The position numbers were made by a program, and so were the translations under genes. Positions 25,800-35,138 of a stretch of DNA of 64,000 nucleotides are shown here, one piece after another. The stretch is taken from assembly GCF_014295035.1 (NCBI RefSeq), contig NZ_CP060404.1, positions 7,480,501-7,544,500 on the forward strand, given 5' to 3'. The notes below the pieces were generated by a model, which saw nothing but the letters and a program-made list of their open reading frames with translations, was not told the DNA's origin and did no database searches. The DNA is from Streptomyces buecherae. Lineage in GTDB: Bacteria; Actinomycetota; Actinomycetes; Streptomycetales; Streptomycetaceae. Position 1 is the first letter of the stretch, and each line of letters begins with the position of its first letter.

Positions 25800-28214
<2,415 letters not shown>

Positions 28215-28495
28215 TTCACGCTCCGCTTTCGTCTCTGCACCGCGACCTGCATTGTGGCAGGTGGGTACGACAACGCGGCGACGGCGGACCGCTCGGCCGC
28301 CGGACGAGAGGCGGGCCGCACCCGCCGCGCGCCCGCCCCGACGCCACACCCGCCGACCCCACGGGCCGCCGCACCCCGGGCGCGGCGCGCCCCGAGCCCC
28401 GCGCCCCCGCGCTCCACACCCGCCAAGCCCCCGACCCGCCCGCGCCCGCCTATCACCCCACACCCAGCCGCATCGCCCCCCGCACCCAGCGCACC

Positions 28496-28527
28496 GCAGC
28501 CGCCCGGCGCGAGGGCCGGGCGGCTGC
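28496..28527 (-). terminator. Perfect 13-bp hairpin
   Basis: GCAGCCGCCCGGC pairs with GCCGGGCGGCTGC around a 6-nt loop, 64 bases past the stop of the 44-codon gene and upstream of tex. The adjoining 28215-28495 stretch is C-rich and shows nothing else. Confidence 0.75.
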
Positions 28528-28590
28528 GGTCAGGCGCGTGGAGTGCGGTACTTCGCGGGCGGGGTCAGGTCGTCACCCACCGACGTGTGC

Positions 28591-28725
28591 TCACACCCCG
28601 CGTCGGCGTGGGCCACCACGCGACGCTCCGCCGAAGAGCCGAGCGAGCACGCGGAAGGGGAGCGTCACCACGGTGGCGATGGCGCCACCGATGGTACGCA
28701 GGACATCTGCGATGGCACGGAACAC
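28591..28725 (-). CDS. 44-residue LPFR-motif small membrane-associated protein
   Basis: A short gene that is easily missed. GTG 28725 is preceded by a perfect AAGGAGG with five-base spacing. The product begins VFRAIADVLRTIGGAIATVV, a hydrophobic helix, then TLPFRVLARLFGGASRGG and a short basic end. The segment LPFRVLARLFGGA is, as I recall, the hallmark of an actinomycete family called LPFR-motif small protein; its function is unknown. An amphipathic helix with Arg residues suggests peripheral membrane binding. It is monocistronic, with its own terminator hairpin downstream. Confidence 0.8.
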   Translation of the reverse strand: MFRAIADVLRTIGGAIATVVTLPFRVLARLFGGASRGGPRRRGV

Positions 28726-28855
28726 GGAATCCTCCTTGTCTGCGCCCACGATGCGCCCGCCGGGACGCCCCGTGGCTCGTGACCCCGAGTAACCCCAACC
28801 GCGGTCGGTAAACCGAATCCAGCCCGTACTCCGGCGCGCCGTACCGACTTTCGGC

Positions 28856-29716
28856 TCAGCCCTTGCCCAGGAAGTCGGCCGGGAACGCGCCCGCGGCCAT
28901 GGCCGTCGAGGCGAAGGCCGTGGCCAGCTCCGTCAGCCGCGCCACGCCGGCCGCGCCCAGGTGCTCGTACGGCGCCCGGTCCAGCCGGTCGGTCTCGACC
29001 TCAAGCTCCTTGCGCAGCGCGGTCCCCGCCGGCGTCAACTCGCCGTCGGCCGCCAGCAACCCACGCCCGCGCAGCCGCTCCTGGGCCGCCACCCACTCCT
29101 CCTCGGACCAGCCGCGCATCGTACGGGCCCACGTGGGCGCCACGCCGAACCCGCTGGCGGTGTGCGAGACCACGGCCTCCAGGCCGTCGAGTTCCGCGGC
29201 GACGAGCACGGCCAGGTGGCCGTCGCCGCGGTGCTCGCGCAGCAGCGTCGCGGCGTGCCAGAACGCCAGGTGTGGCGCGTCGGGAAGGGCCAGGTCGGCG
29301 TGGGCCGCGTACAGCGGGCGGGCGGCCCGGCCGCACGCCTCGGTGGCGCGCAGCGCGAGTTCGGCGGCCTCGGCCATCTCCGGCGAGGCGATCACCTCAG
29401 CGCCCAGGAGCCGGCGCAGCGTGCCGTCGGCGGCGGCGAAGCGGGCCTCGATGACCGCCTCGGGCGTCGTCACGTCCCAGACGGCGGGGACGTGCTGGGC
29501 GACCCAGTCGTACTTGAAGTTGTAGAAGGTCGCGGTCACCGTGCCGGCGCCCACCCGGCCCAGCGGGGCGGACCGGGCGGCGAAGTACGCGGCGCGCTCC
29601 TTGACGCCTATCCGCCCGAGCTCGTCGGTGAACTCGGGGGCGAAGTACGTACAGGAGTGGAGGGGGTTGAGCACCTGGTGGCAGTGGCGGCCGGCGCGCT
29701 CGGGGAGTGAGGTCAT
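28856..29716 (-). CDS. SCO6745-family protein (helical, probable regulator-like)
   Basis: A 286-residue soluble protein matching the streptomycete family named after SCO6745. The N-terminus has HCHQVLNPLHSCTYFAPE, then GRIGVKERAAYFAARSAPLG and the GAGTVTATFYNF segment; the C-terminal half looks like a winged-helix/SalK-type region with RLRGRGLL and LTPAGTALRKELEVETDRLD. The biochemical role is unknown. ATG 29716 is chosen because TAACGT lies seven bases upstream (leaderless pattern); GTG 29725 in the same frame is an alternative. It sits downstream of the enoyl-CoA hydratase gene on the same strand, separated by a gap with a tandem repeat. Confidence 0.85.
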   Translation of the reverse strand: MTSLPERAGRHCHQVLNPLHSCTYFAPEFTDELGRIGVKERAAYFAARSAPLGRVGAGTVTATFYNFKYDWVAQHVPAVWDVTTPEAVIEARFAAADGTLRRLLGAEVIASPEMAEAAELALRATEACGRAARPLYAAHADLALPDAPHLAFWHAATLLREHRGDGHLAVLVAAELDGLEAVVSHTASGFGVAPTWARTMRGWSEEEWVAAQERLRGRGLLAADGELTPAGTALRKELEVETDRLDRAPYEHLGAAGVARLTELATAFASTAMAAGAFPADFLGKG

Positions 29717-29820
29717 GCCCGGCACGTTACCCGCAGGTAGCCGGTCGCGGGAGAGCCACGGGGCACGTCCTCAGCCCCCCGTCGCCCGCTCGCCCCGGCC
29801 CTGCCGTCGGGCGGCCGGCT

Positions 29821-29861
29821 CCGGCGGGTGGCCTCGACGGGGCCCCCGGCGGGTGGCCTCG
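29821..29861. repeat. Short tandem repeat, 25-base period
   Basis: The 16-base unit CCGGCGGGTGGCCTCG occurs at 29821-29836 and again at 29846-29861 in the 168-nt gap between the SCO6745-like and enoyl-CoA hydratase genes. Confidence 0.7.
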
Positions 29862-29884
29862 CCGTCCCGCGCCCGGCCGGTGGG

Positions 29885-30643
29885 TCAACTGGCGGGCAGT
29901 GTCCAACTGAAGCGCGGCGCCCGGTGCTCCAGGAAGGCGGTGACGCCCTCGACGGTGTCATCGCTGGTCCGGGCCTGCTCGGTCCAGTAGGCGGTGCGCT
30001 CGGGGTCGACGGGGCCCGCGACGAACTCCTTGGCGGCGGCCTGGGTGAGCTGCGACCGGGAGGCCAGCACGCGGGCGAAGCGGGCGACCTCGTGGTCGAA
30101 GTCCTCCGGTGCGAACACCTCGTCCACCAGACCGCGCAGATGGGCCCGCTGGGCGTTGATCAACTCGGCCGAGAACAGCAACTGCTTGGCCGTGGCCGGC
30201 CCGACCAGGCTCACCAGGCGGGCCGTGGAGGAGGCGGGGTAGACGATGCCGAGCTTGGCCGGCGTGATGCCGAAGGCGCTGTCGTCGGTGGCGAAGCGCA
30301 GGTCACAGGCGGTGGCGAGCTGACAGCCGCCGCCCACGCAGTAGCCGCGCACCGCGGCGAGGGTGGGCTTGGGGAACGTCGCCAACGCCTCCTCGGCCGA
30401 GACCGCGAGGCCCTGGGCCTCCTCGCCCCGCTCGATCAGGGAGCCGATGTCCGCGCCCGCGCAGAACGTGTCCCCGTCGCCGGTCAACACCAGGGCCCGT
30501 ACGTGCGGGTCCACCGTGAGCTTGTCGAGGAGTGGGGGTAGTTCGCGCCACATGTCGTAGGTCATCGCGTTGCGCTTGGCGGGATTGTGGATCATGACGG
30601 TCGCGATGCCGTCGGTGACCGAATACAGCAGGCAAGGCTCCAT
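29885..30643 (-). CDS. Enoyl-CoA hydratase/isomerase family protein
   Basis: A 252-residue crotonase. The oxyanion-hole loops are FCAGADIGSL (near residue 61) and VRGYCVGGGCQLATACDLR (near 95), followed by ITPAKLGIVYPAS, where crotonases usually show E/D at the catalytic positions. The first Glu position is Ala-Lys here, so hydratase chemistry is not assured and an isomerase or other crotonase activity is possible. ATG 30643 is preceded by TACGAT at six bases and no ribosome site, suggesting a leaderless transcript; the frame is open to 30952 but the extra part is Arg/Ala-rich. Probably part of acyl-CoA metabolism; the substrate is unknown. Confidence 0.88.
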   Translation of the reverse strand: MEPCLLYSVTDGIATVMIHNPAKRNAMTYDMWRELPPLLDKLTVDPHVRALVLTGDGDTFCAGADIGSLIERGEEAQGLAVSAEEALATFPKPTLAAVRGYCVGGGCQLATACDLRFATDDSAFGITPAKLGIVYPASSTARLVSLVGPATAKQLLFSAELINAQRAHLRGLVDEVFAPEDFDHEVARFARVLASRSQLTQAAAKEFVAGPVDPERTAYWTEQARTSDDTVEGVTAFLEHRAPRFSWTLPAS

Positions 30644-30649
30644 GCGCGG

Positions 30650-30655
30650 ATCGTA
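30650..30655 (-). promoter_or_regulatory. Candidate -10 of leaderless promoter (enoyl-CoA hydratase)
   Basis: TACGAT on the minus strand, six bases from ATG 30643, with no ribosome site between. Confidence 0.5.
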
Positions 30656-31450
30656 TCCGGGTGGCCGGAAGGCTACGGCGAAGATCGCATCGTCGGCTGA
30701 GTGGAAGAGATCACTTCCCCTGTCCGCGAGCCCGGGGCAAAGTCCCCAACGGCGCCTAGAGGGGGCAATTTGCCTGGTCGCGGCGGCGGAGGCGACGCGC
30801 GCGGCGGCGCACCGCGCAGGGGCCGCGCGGCGCCCCGGGCGCGGAGCGCCGTGACCGGCGGGCGCCAAGACCACCCGGATGAGTGGGGCCGGCGCCACCG
30901 GGTGACGGTGGCCTCCGCGGCGTTCGAGAGGAGCCCGCCCGGGCCGCACCACGCCCCCGTGGGGCTCATGGGGGCCGGCGCGGCGGGCCGGCCACGCCTC
31001 TACGGGGGTGTGGTTTCCGCCAGTGCGCGTGCGCCGGTGTGACGGGCAGCCGGGCGGCCGGGCAGCCGGCCGGCCGGGCGACGGTGGTGCGCGCCGTGCC
31101 GCGATCCCTCGCGCGCGCCCCGCGCCGTGCGAACCTCACCGAGGCGCGCGGGCGGCGGCCCGGCGCGCGGGGCGCCGCCGAGGCCACGGGACCCGCCCCC
31201 GGCGCCGCCGCGTCCGAACCGGCCAGCGGGCCGTCGCGGTCGCGCTGGCGACGCGGCGGTCGGGCCCCGGAAGGTGATCAACGTGTCTCGCAGGGAGCGG
31301 ACAAGATGTGTCGCATGAGTGCGCGAGGGGCCCTCAACCGGTCAAAAGGTATCGATAGGCGCTGACTTGTGTTCAGTTGGCCGGTATGGCCCCGCGCATT
31401 CCCAACACTCGTCCCCAGTGTCGAGCTGCGGCGATGGGTGGGTATCGGAC
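30656..31450. other. Long intergenic region, no gene recognised
   Basis: About 800 bases between divergent genes. Open frames on both strands are Arg/Gly/Pro-biased and lack ribosome sites. There is a small hairpin GGGG-CAAAGT-CCCC near 30730-30745. The last ~120 bases (31330-31450) drop in GC and probably hold the promoter of the ATPase gene. I see no riboswitch or RNA gene that I can name. Confidence 0.5.
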
Positions 31451-31945
31451 ATGGAGATCCTCGGGAGCGTCCCGCCTGACCCAGGGCAGGCCCCGCCCCG
31501 GAGAGCCATCGCGTACGAGGGGGTCTGGCGCTTCACGGCCAAGACCGAGGAGGCGGCCGTGCCCCAGGCGCGGCACGCGGTGCGCGACCTCCTCAGGAAC
31601 CAGCGCGTCCCCGTCGGTGACGACGTCCTGCAGTCCCTGCTGCTGATCGTCTCCGAGCTGGTCACCAACGCCGTCAAGCACGCGGCGCTGCTCTCACCCG
31701 AGATCGCCGTGGAGGTCTCCATCGGCCGCGCGTGGGTGCGCGTCGCGGTCGAGGACAACCACCCCTACCGACCGAAGGCCCTGGTCGCGGACCAGGGCCA
31801 GACCGGCGGTCGGGGGCTGCTGCTGGTGAAGGCGGTCGCCGACGAGGTCGGCGGCAGCTACGACGTCGAGCACACCGCCAGCGGCGGCAAGGTCGTGTGG
31901 GCCGCGCTGCCGCTCTCCTCTACCAGCCCGCCGCGGCGCCCGTGA
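31451..31945 (+). CDS. ATP-binding protein of anti-sigma (RsbW/HATPase) type
   Basis: A 164-residue GHKL-fold ATPase domain protein. The N-box reads SELVTNAVKHA near residue 75, and the G boxes appear as RVAVEDNHPYRP and TGGRGLLLVKAVAD. It lacks the dimerisation His domain of sensor kinases, as in RsbW-type anti-sigma factors, which are very numerous in streptomycetes and may bind sigma-B-like factors or anti-sigma antagonists. Start ATG 31451 gives a leader of ~30 residues before the fold; upstream starts at 31319 and 31442 are possible. Its 3' end overlaps the convergent idi gene by 26 bp. No cognate sigma factor or antagonist gene is adjacent. Confidence 0.85.
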   Translation: MEILGSVPPDPGQAPPRRAIAYEGVWRFTAKTEEAAVPQARHAVRDLLRNQRVPVGDDVLQSLLLIVSELVTNAVKHAALLSPEIAVEVSIGRAWVRVAVEDNHPYRPKALVADQGQTGGRGLLLVKAVADEVGGSYDVEHTASGGKVVWAALPLSSTSPPRRP

Positions 31946-32531
31946 TCTCCCGGATCGTGGGCCGCGCGGTGTCCAGCACGTCCATGAACCACGCCGAGAA
32001 CGTCCGCTCCGCGCGCAGCTTGTCCAACTCGTCGGGCGTGACGAACGCCGTGTCGGCGATCTCCTCCGGGTCGGGCCGCAGGTCGGTCCCGATCAGCCCC
32101 GCGAACAGGTGGTTGTACTCCTGCTCGACCAGGCCCGACGCGGGGTCCGGGTGGTTGTAGCGCACCCGGCCGGCCTCGCGCAGCAGCAGCGGGGCCGCGC
32201 CCAACTCCTCGCCGGTCCGCCGGGCGGCGGCCACGAAGGGGGGTTCGTCCGGGTACGGGTGGCCGCAGCAGGTGTTCGACCAGACGCCGGGGGAGTGGTA
32301 CTTGCTCAGCGCGCGCTGCTGGAGCAGCAGCCGGCCGCGGTCGTCGAAGAGGAACACGGAGAAGGCGCGGTGCAGTTGGCCCGGCGCCTGGTGGGCGGAG
32401 AGCTTCTCCGCGGTCCCGATCGTGTTGCCGTCCTCATCGACCAGTTCGAGCATGATCGGTTGCGCAGCGGAGGCGGGCACGGATGCCGCCGCGCTGTCGG
32501 TGGAGCGGCCGTTGGCTGGTGTGGTCGGCAT
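31920..32531 (-). CDS. idi: Isopentenyl-diphosphate delta-isomerase, type I
   Basis: A 203-residue Nudix-fold isomerase that interconverts IPP and DMAPP, the building blocks for the hopanoid and other isoprenoid pathways. The catalytic Cys is in WSNTCCGHPYP (near residue 83), the metal and catalytic Glu in EQEYNHLF (near 138-145), and the Nudix-like stretch in AAARRTGEELG. ATG 32531 has GAGG six bases upstream. It is not in the hopanoid operon itself (11 kb away, opposite strand), but type I idi lies at a comparable place near the hopanoid cluster in S. coelicolor as I remember it. Confidence 0.95.
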   Translation of the reverse strand: MPTTPANGRSTDSAAASVPASAAQPIMLELVDEDGNTIGTAEKLSAHQAPGQLHRAFSVFLFDDRGRLLLQQRALSKYHSPGVWSNTCCGHPYPDEPPFVAAARRTGEELGAAPLLLREAGRVRYNHPDPASGLVEQEYNHLFAGLIGTDLRPDPEEIADTAFVTPDELDKLRAERTFSAWFMDVLDTARPTIREITGAAAGW

Positions 32532-32588
32532 GTCCATCCTCGTCGTCGGGCTTCGACCACCCAGTTTGCCGTATGACAGGGGCACACG

Positions 32589-33536
32589 TCAGTGGCACAA
32601 CTTGGCCTCGTGCGCGGCATGTCCGCTCGGCTCCAACTGGAACGTGCAGTGCTCCACGTCGAAGTGCTCGCCCAGGCAGCCCTGCAACTCGTGCAGCAAC
32701 TTCTCATGGCCCACCGAATCCAGCACATCGTGACGTACGACGACATGTGCCGACAGGACGGGCATCCCCGAGGTGATCGTCCACACATGGAGGTCGTGCA
32801 GATCCTCCACGTCGGGCAGCGCCAGGATGTGCGCGCGCACCTCGGCCATGTCCACGTCCTTGGGGGCGGCCTCGAGCAGCACGTTCAGCGTCTCCTGGAA
32901 CAGCTTCCAGGTGCGCGGCACGATCATCACCGCGATGACCAGCGAGGCGATGGGGTCGGCGGCCTGCCAGCCGGTCGCCATGATCACCCCGGCCGAGACC
33001 AGCACCGCCACCGAGCCCAGCGCGTCGGCGAGCACCTCGAGGAAGGCGCCGCGCACGTTGAGGCTGTCGCGCTGGCCGCGTAGCAGCAGGGACAGCGAGA
33101 TCATGTTCGCGACCAGGCCGATCGCGCCGAACACCAGGGTCAGTCCGCCCTCGGTGGCGGCCGGCGTGCGGAACCTGCTGATCGCCTCGTACAGGATGTA
33201 GCCGCCGACGCCGAGCAGCAGCAGACAGTTGGCGAGCGCGGCCAGGATCTCGGCGCGCGCGTAGCCGAAGGTGCGGCGCGGGCTCGGCGGTCGGTTGGCG
33301 AAGTGGATCGCGAGCAGCGCCATGGCCAGGCCCACCGCGTCCGTGGCCATGTGCCCGGCGTCCGCGAGCAGCGCCAGCGAGCCGGCCATCAGGCCGCCCA
33401 GGATCTCCAGCACCATCACCGAGAGGGTGATGCCGAGCGCGATGCGCAGCCGCCCCCGGTAGGCGGCGGCAGCGGTGCCCGTCGCCCCGGCCGGCGGGCT
33501 CCCGTGGGAGTGCCCGTGCTGATGCCCAGCGCCCAT
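32589..33536 (-). CDS. Cation diffusion facilitator (Zn/Cd/Co exporter)
   Basis: A 315-residue CDF transporter with six membrane segments and a C-terminal cytosolic domain. The N-terminus carries a His-rich metal site (GHQHGHSHGS, residues 4-13). The TM2 motif is ADAGHMATD with the metal ligands of CzcD/ZitB, and TM5 shows EVLADALGS, where a His is commonly found at the position occupied here by Glu. The C-domain has HDLHVWTITSGMPVLSAHVVV and ends in a His-containing tail (GHAAHEAKLCH). ATG 33536 has GGAGG seven bases upstream. It exports a divalent metal in exchange for protons; metal choice cannot be fixed from sequence. Confidence 0.92.
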   Translation of the reverse strand: MGAGHQHGHSHGSPPAGATGTAAAAYRGRLRIALGITLSVMVLEILGGLMAGSLALLADAGHMATDAVGLAMALLAIHFANRPPSPRRTFGYARAEILAALANCLLLLGVGGYILYEAISRFRTPAATEGGLTLVFGAIGLVANMISLSLLLRGQRDSLNVRGAFLEVLADALGSVAVLVSAGVIMATGWQAADPIASLVIAVMIVPRTWKLFQETLNVLLEAAPKDVDMAEVRAHILALPDVEDLHDLHVWTITSGMPVLSAHVVVRHDVLDSVGHEKLLHELQGCLGEHFDVEHCTFQLEPSGHAAHEAKLCH

Positions 33537-33882
33537 GAAGTGCCTCCACATCGGACTCGCTCCGGCCGCCGCGGACCGGCGCCGATCTCAGTGAACGGTG
33601 CGACGGGGGGTGATTGCAACGCGGCGCTGAATACCGTTGTCATGTGCTGTGACCTGCACAGATGCGATGTGGTGAGGGCGGCGACGCGCGGCATGCGCGG
33701 CCGGCGGCGCGCCGGGCGGTCCGGCGCGGGTCGTGCCACCCGCCCAGCCGCTGGTCACCGGCGGCGCGCGGGCGCGGCCGGTGCGCTCGTCGCGCTCCGA
33801 CGAGCGGTGCCACTCCGCTGTCGTCCGGCGCGCCGCGGCGCCGTGGGTGCGCCGGCGCGTCCACGGCACCGTGAGCGGTGTC
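33537..33882. other. Intergenic region with a possible tiny Cys-rich ORF
   Basis: 346 bases upstream of the CDF gene and downstream of galE. On the plus strand an ATG follows TACCGT by four bases and opens a frame starting MCCDLHRCDVV that then runs into Arg/Ala-rich sequence to 33932. Only the first dozen residues look deliberate. No other feature is recognised. Confidence 0.3.
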
Positions 33883-34863
33883 TCAGCCGGTCTGACCCCG
33901 GTGGTGCTGCCAGCCCCGCCAGGCGGAGGTGACCATCTCGCGCACGTCGTGCCGGGCGGACCAGCCGAGCTCCTTGGCGATCAGCTCCGCCGAGGCCACC
34001 ACCCGCGCCGGGTCGCCCGGCCGCCGGGGCGCCACCTCGGCGACCGGGCCGCCGTGCCCCGTGACCTCCGCCACCAGCTCGGCCATCTCGCGCACGGAGA
34101 CGCCGTGGCCGGTGCCGACGTTCACGGTCAGGTCGCCCGGCGCGGGCCGGTCGGCCAGCCAGCGGGCGGCGGCCAGGTGCGCGTCGGCGAGGTCGGAGAC
34201 GTGGATGTAGTCCCGTACGCAGGTGCCGTCCGGGGTCGGGTAGTCGTCGCCGAAGACCAGCGGGGTCCGGCCCGTGGTGACCCGGTCGAAGAACATCGGG
34301 ACGATGTTGGACACCCCGGTGTCGGCGAGTTCGGGGCGGGCCGCGCCGGCCACGTTGAAGTACCGCAGGCAGGCCGTGGCGATGCCGTGCGTGCGGCCGG
34401 CGGCCCGTACCAGCCACTCGCCGGCCAGCTTGGTCTCGCCGTACGGGTTCATCGGCTGGCACGGGGTGTCCTCGGTGACCAGGTCCACATCGGGCATGCC
34501 GTAGACGGCGGCGGACGAGGAGAAGACGAGGGCGCGTACGCCGGCGGCGGCCACCGCGTCCAGCAGCATGGCCAGGCCGTGCACGTTCTCCTCGTAGTAG
34601 CGGATGGGCTGCTCGACGGACTCCGCCACCTGCTTGCGCGCCGCCAGGTGCACCACACCGGCCACCTCGTGCTCGGCCAGCACCCGGCCAAGCAGCTCCC
34701 GGTCCAGGACCGAGCCGCGGACCACGGGCACGTCCGCCGGCAGCCGGTCGGACCGGCCGGCCGTCAGGTCGTCGAGCACCACCACGCGCTCGCCCGCCGC
34801 GCGCATGGCCGCGACGACGTGCGCCCCGATGTATCCGGCACCGCCGGTGATCAGCCACATCAT
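33883..34863 (-). CDS. galE: UDP-glucose 4-epimerase
   Basis: A 326-residue extended SDR that interconverts UDP-glucose and UDP-galactose. The NAD motif is GGAGYIGAHVV (residues 7-17), the substrate-side Ser region SSSAAVYG, the catalytic pair NPYGETKLAGE, and the GalE-specific LRYFNVAGA and VRDYIHVSDLADAH are all intact. ATG 34863 is followed at once by a second Met; TAGGGT stands six bases upstream with no ribosome site, the leaderless pattern. It is divergent from the glycerol-1-phosphate/exporter operon, to whose glycosyltransferase it could supply UDP-galactose (inference). Confidence 0.95.
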   Translation of the reverse strand: MMWLITGGAGYIGAHVVAAMRAAGERVVVLDDLTAGRSDRLPADVPVVRGSVLDRELLGRVLAEHEVAGVVHLAARKQVAESVEQPIRYYEENVHGLAMLLDAVAAAGVRALVFSSSAAVYGMPDVDLVTEDTPCQPMNPYGETKLAGEWLVRAAGRTHGIATACLRYFNVAGAARPELADTGVSNIVPMFFDRVTTGRTPLVFGDDYPTPDGTCVRDYIHVSDLADAHLAAARWLADRPAPGDLTVNVGTGHGVSVREMAELVAEVTGHGGPVAEVAPRRPGDPARVVASAELIAKELGWSARHDVREMVTSAWRGWQHHRGQTG

Positions 34864-34869
34864 GTCCGC

Positions 34870-34875
34870 ACCCTA
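34870..34875 (-). promoter_or_regulatory. Candidate -10 of leaderless galE promoter
   Basis: TAGGGT on the minus strand, exactly six bases from ATG 34863. Confidence 0.5.
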
Positions 34876-34962
34876 CCGACCGGAAATCGGCGGCCGGAGC
34901 GAACGGGCGTTTGGCGCGGGTAGCGGCCATCGACCATGATGATCGCGCAGACCAAGCCGTCG

Positions 34963-34983
34963 TTCACTCGATCCTTGAGTGAA
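34963..34983. promoter_or_regulatory. Inverted repeat in galE/exporter-operon divergent region
   Basis: TTCACTC-GATCCTT-GAGTGAA is a perfect 7+7+7 inverted repeat, likely an operator. A candidate -10 (TAGCCT, 35016-35021) for the rightward operon lies 33 bases downstream. Confidence 0.45.
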
Positions 34984-35138
34984 TGCGCGGTGAACGGTCG
35001 CCTTCGGTGATCCGATAGCCTCTGCCGACGCCCTGTCCGCCGCAGCCGGGTCGGAGCAGGTCACGACCGCTGCCCGGACACCGCGTGAACCGGCCATGAA
35101 CCGGCGCGGCCATGCCAGTTGCCAAGGAGTGAGTTCGT

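Noticed and set aside
30701..31042. Open frames in the 30.7-31.4 kb gap
   Set aside because: Arg/Gly/Pro composition, no ribosome sites, overlapping frames on both strands of similar length; consistent with noncoding GC-rich DNA.
34963..34983. Possible BldD-binding site
   Set aside because: The arms are TCACT...AGTGA; the BldD consensus I know has AGTGA first and TCACC second, so the arms point the wrong way. Kept only as an unnamed inverted repeat.
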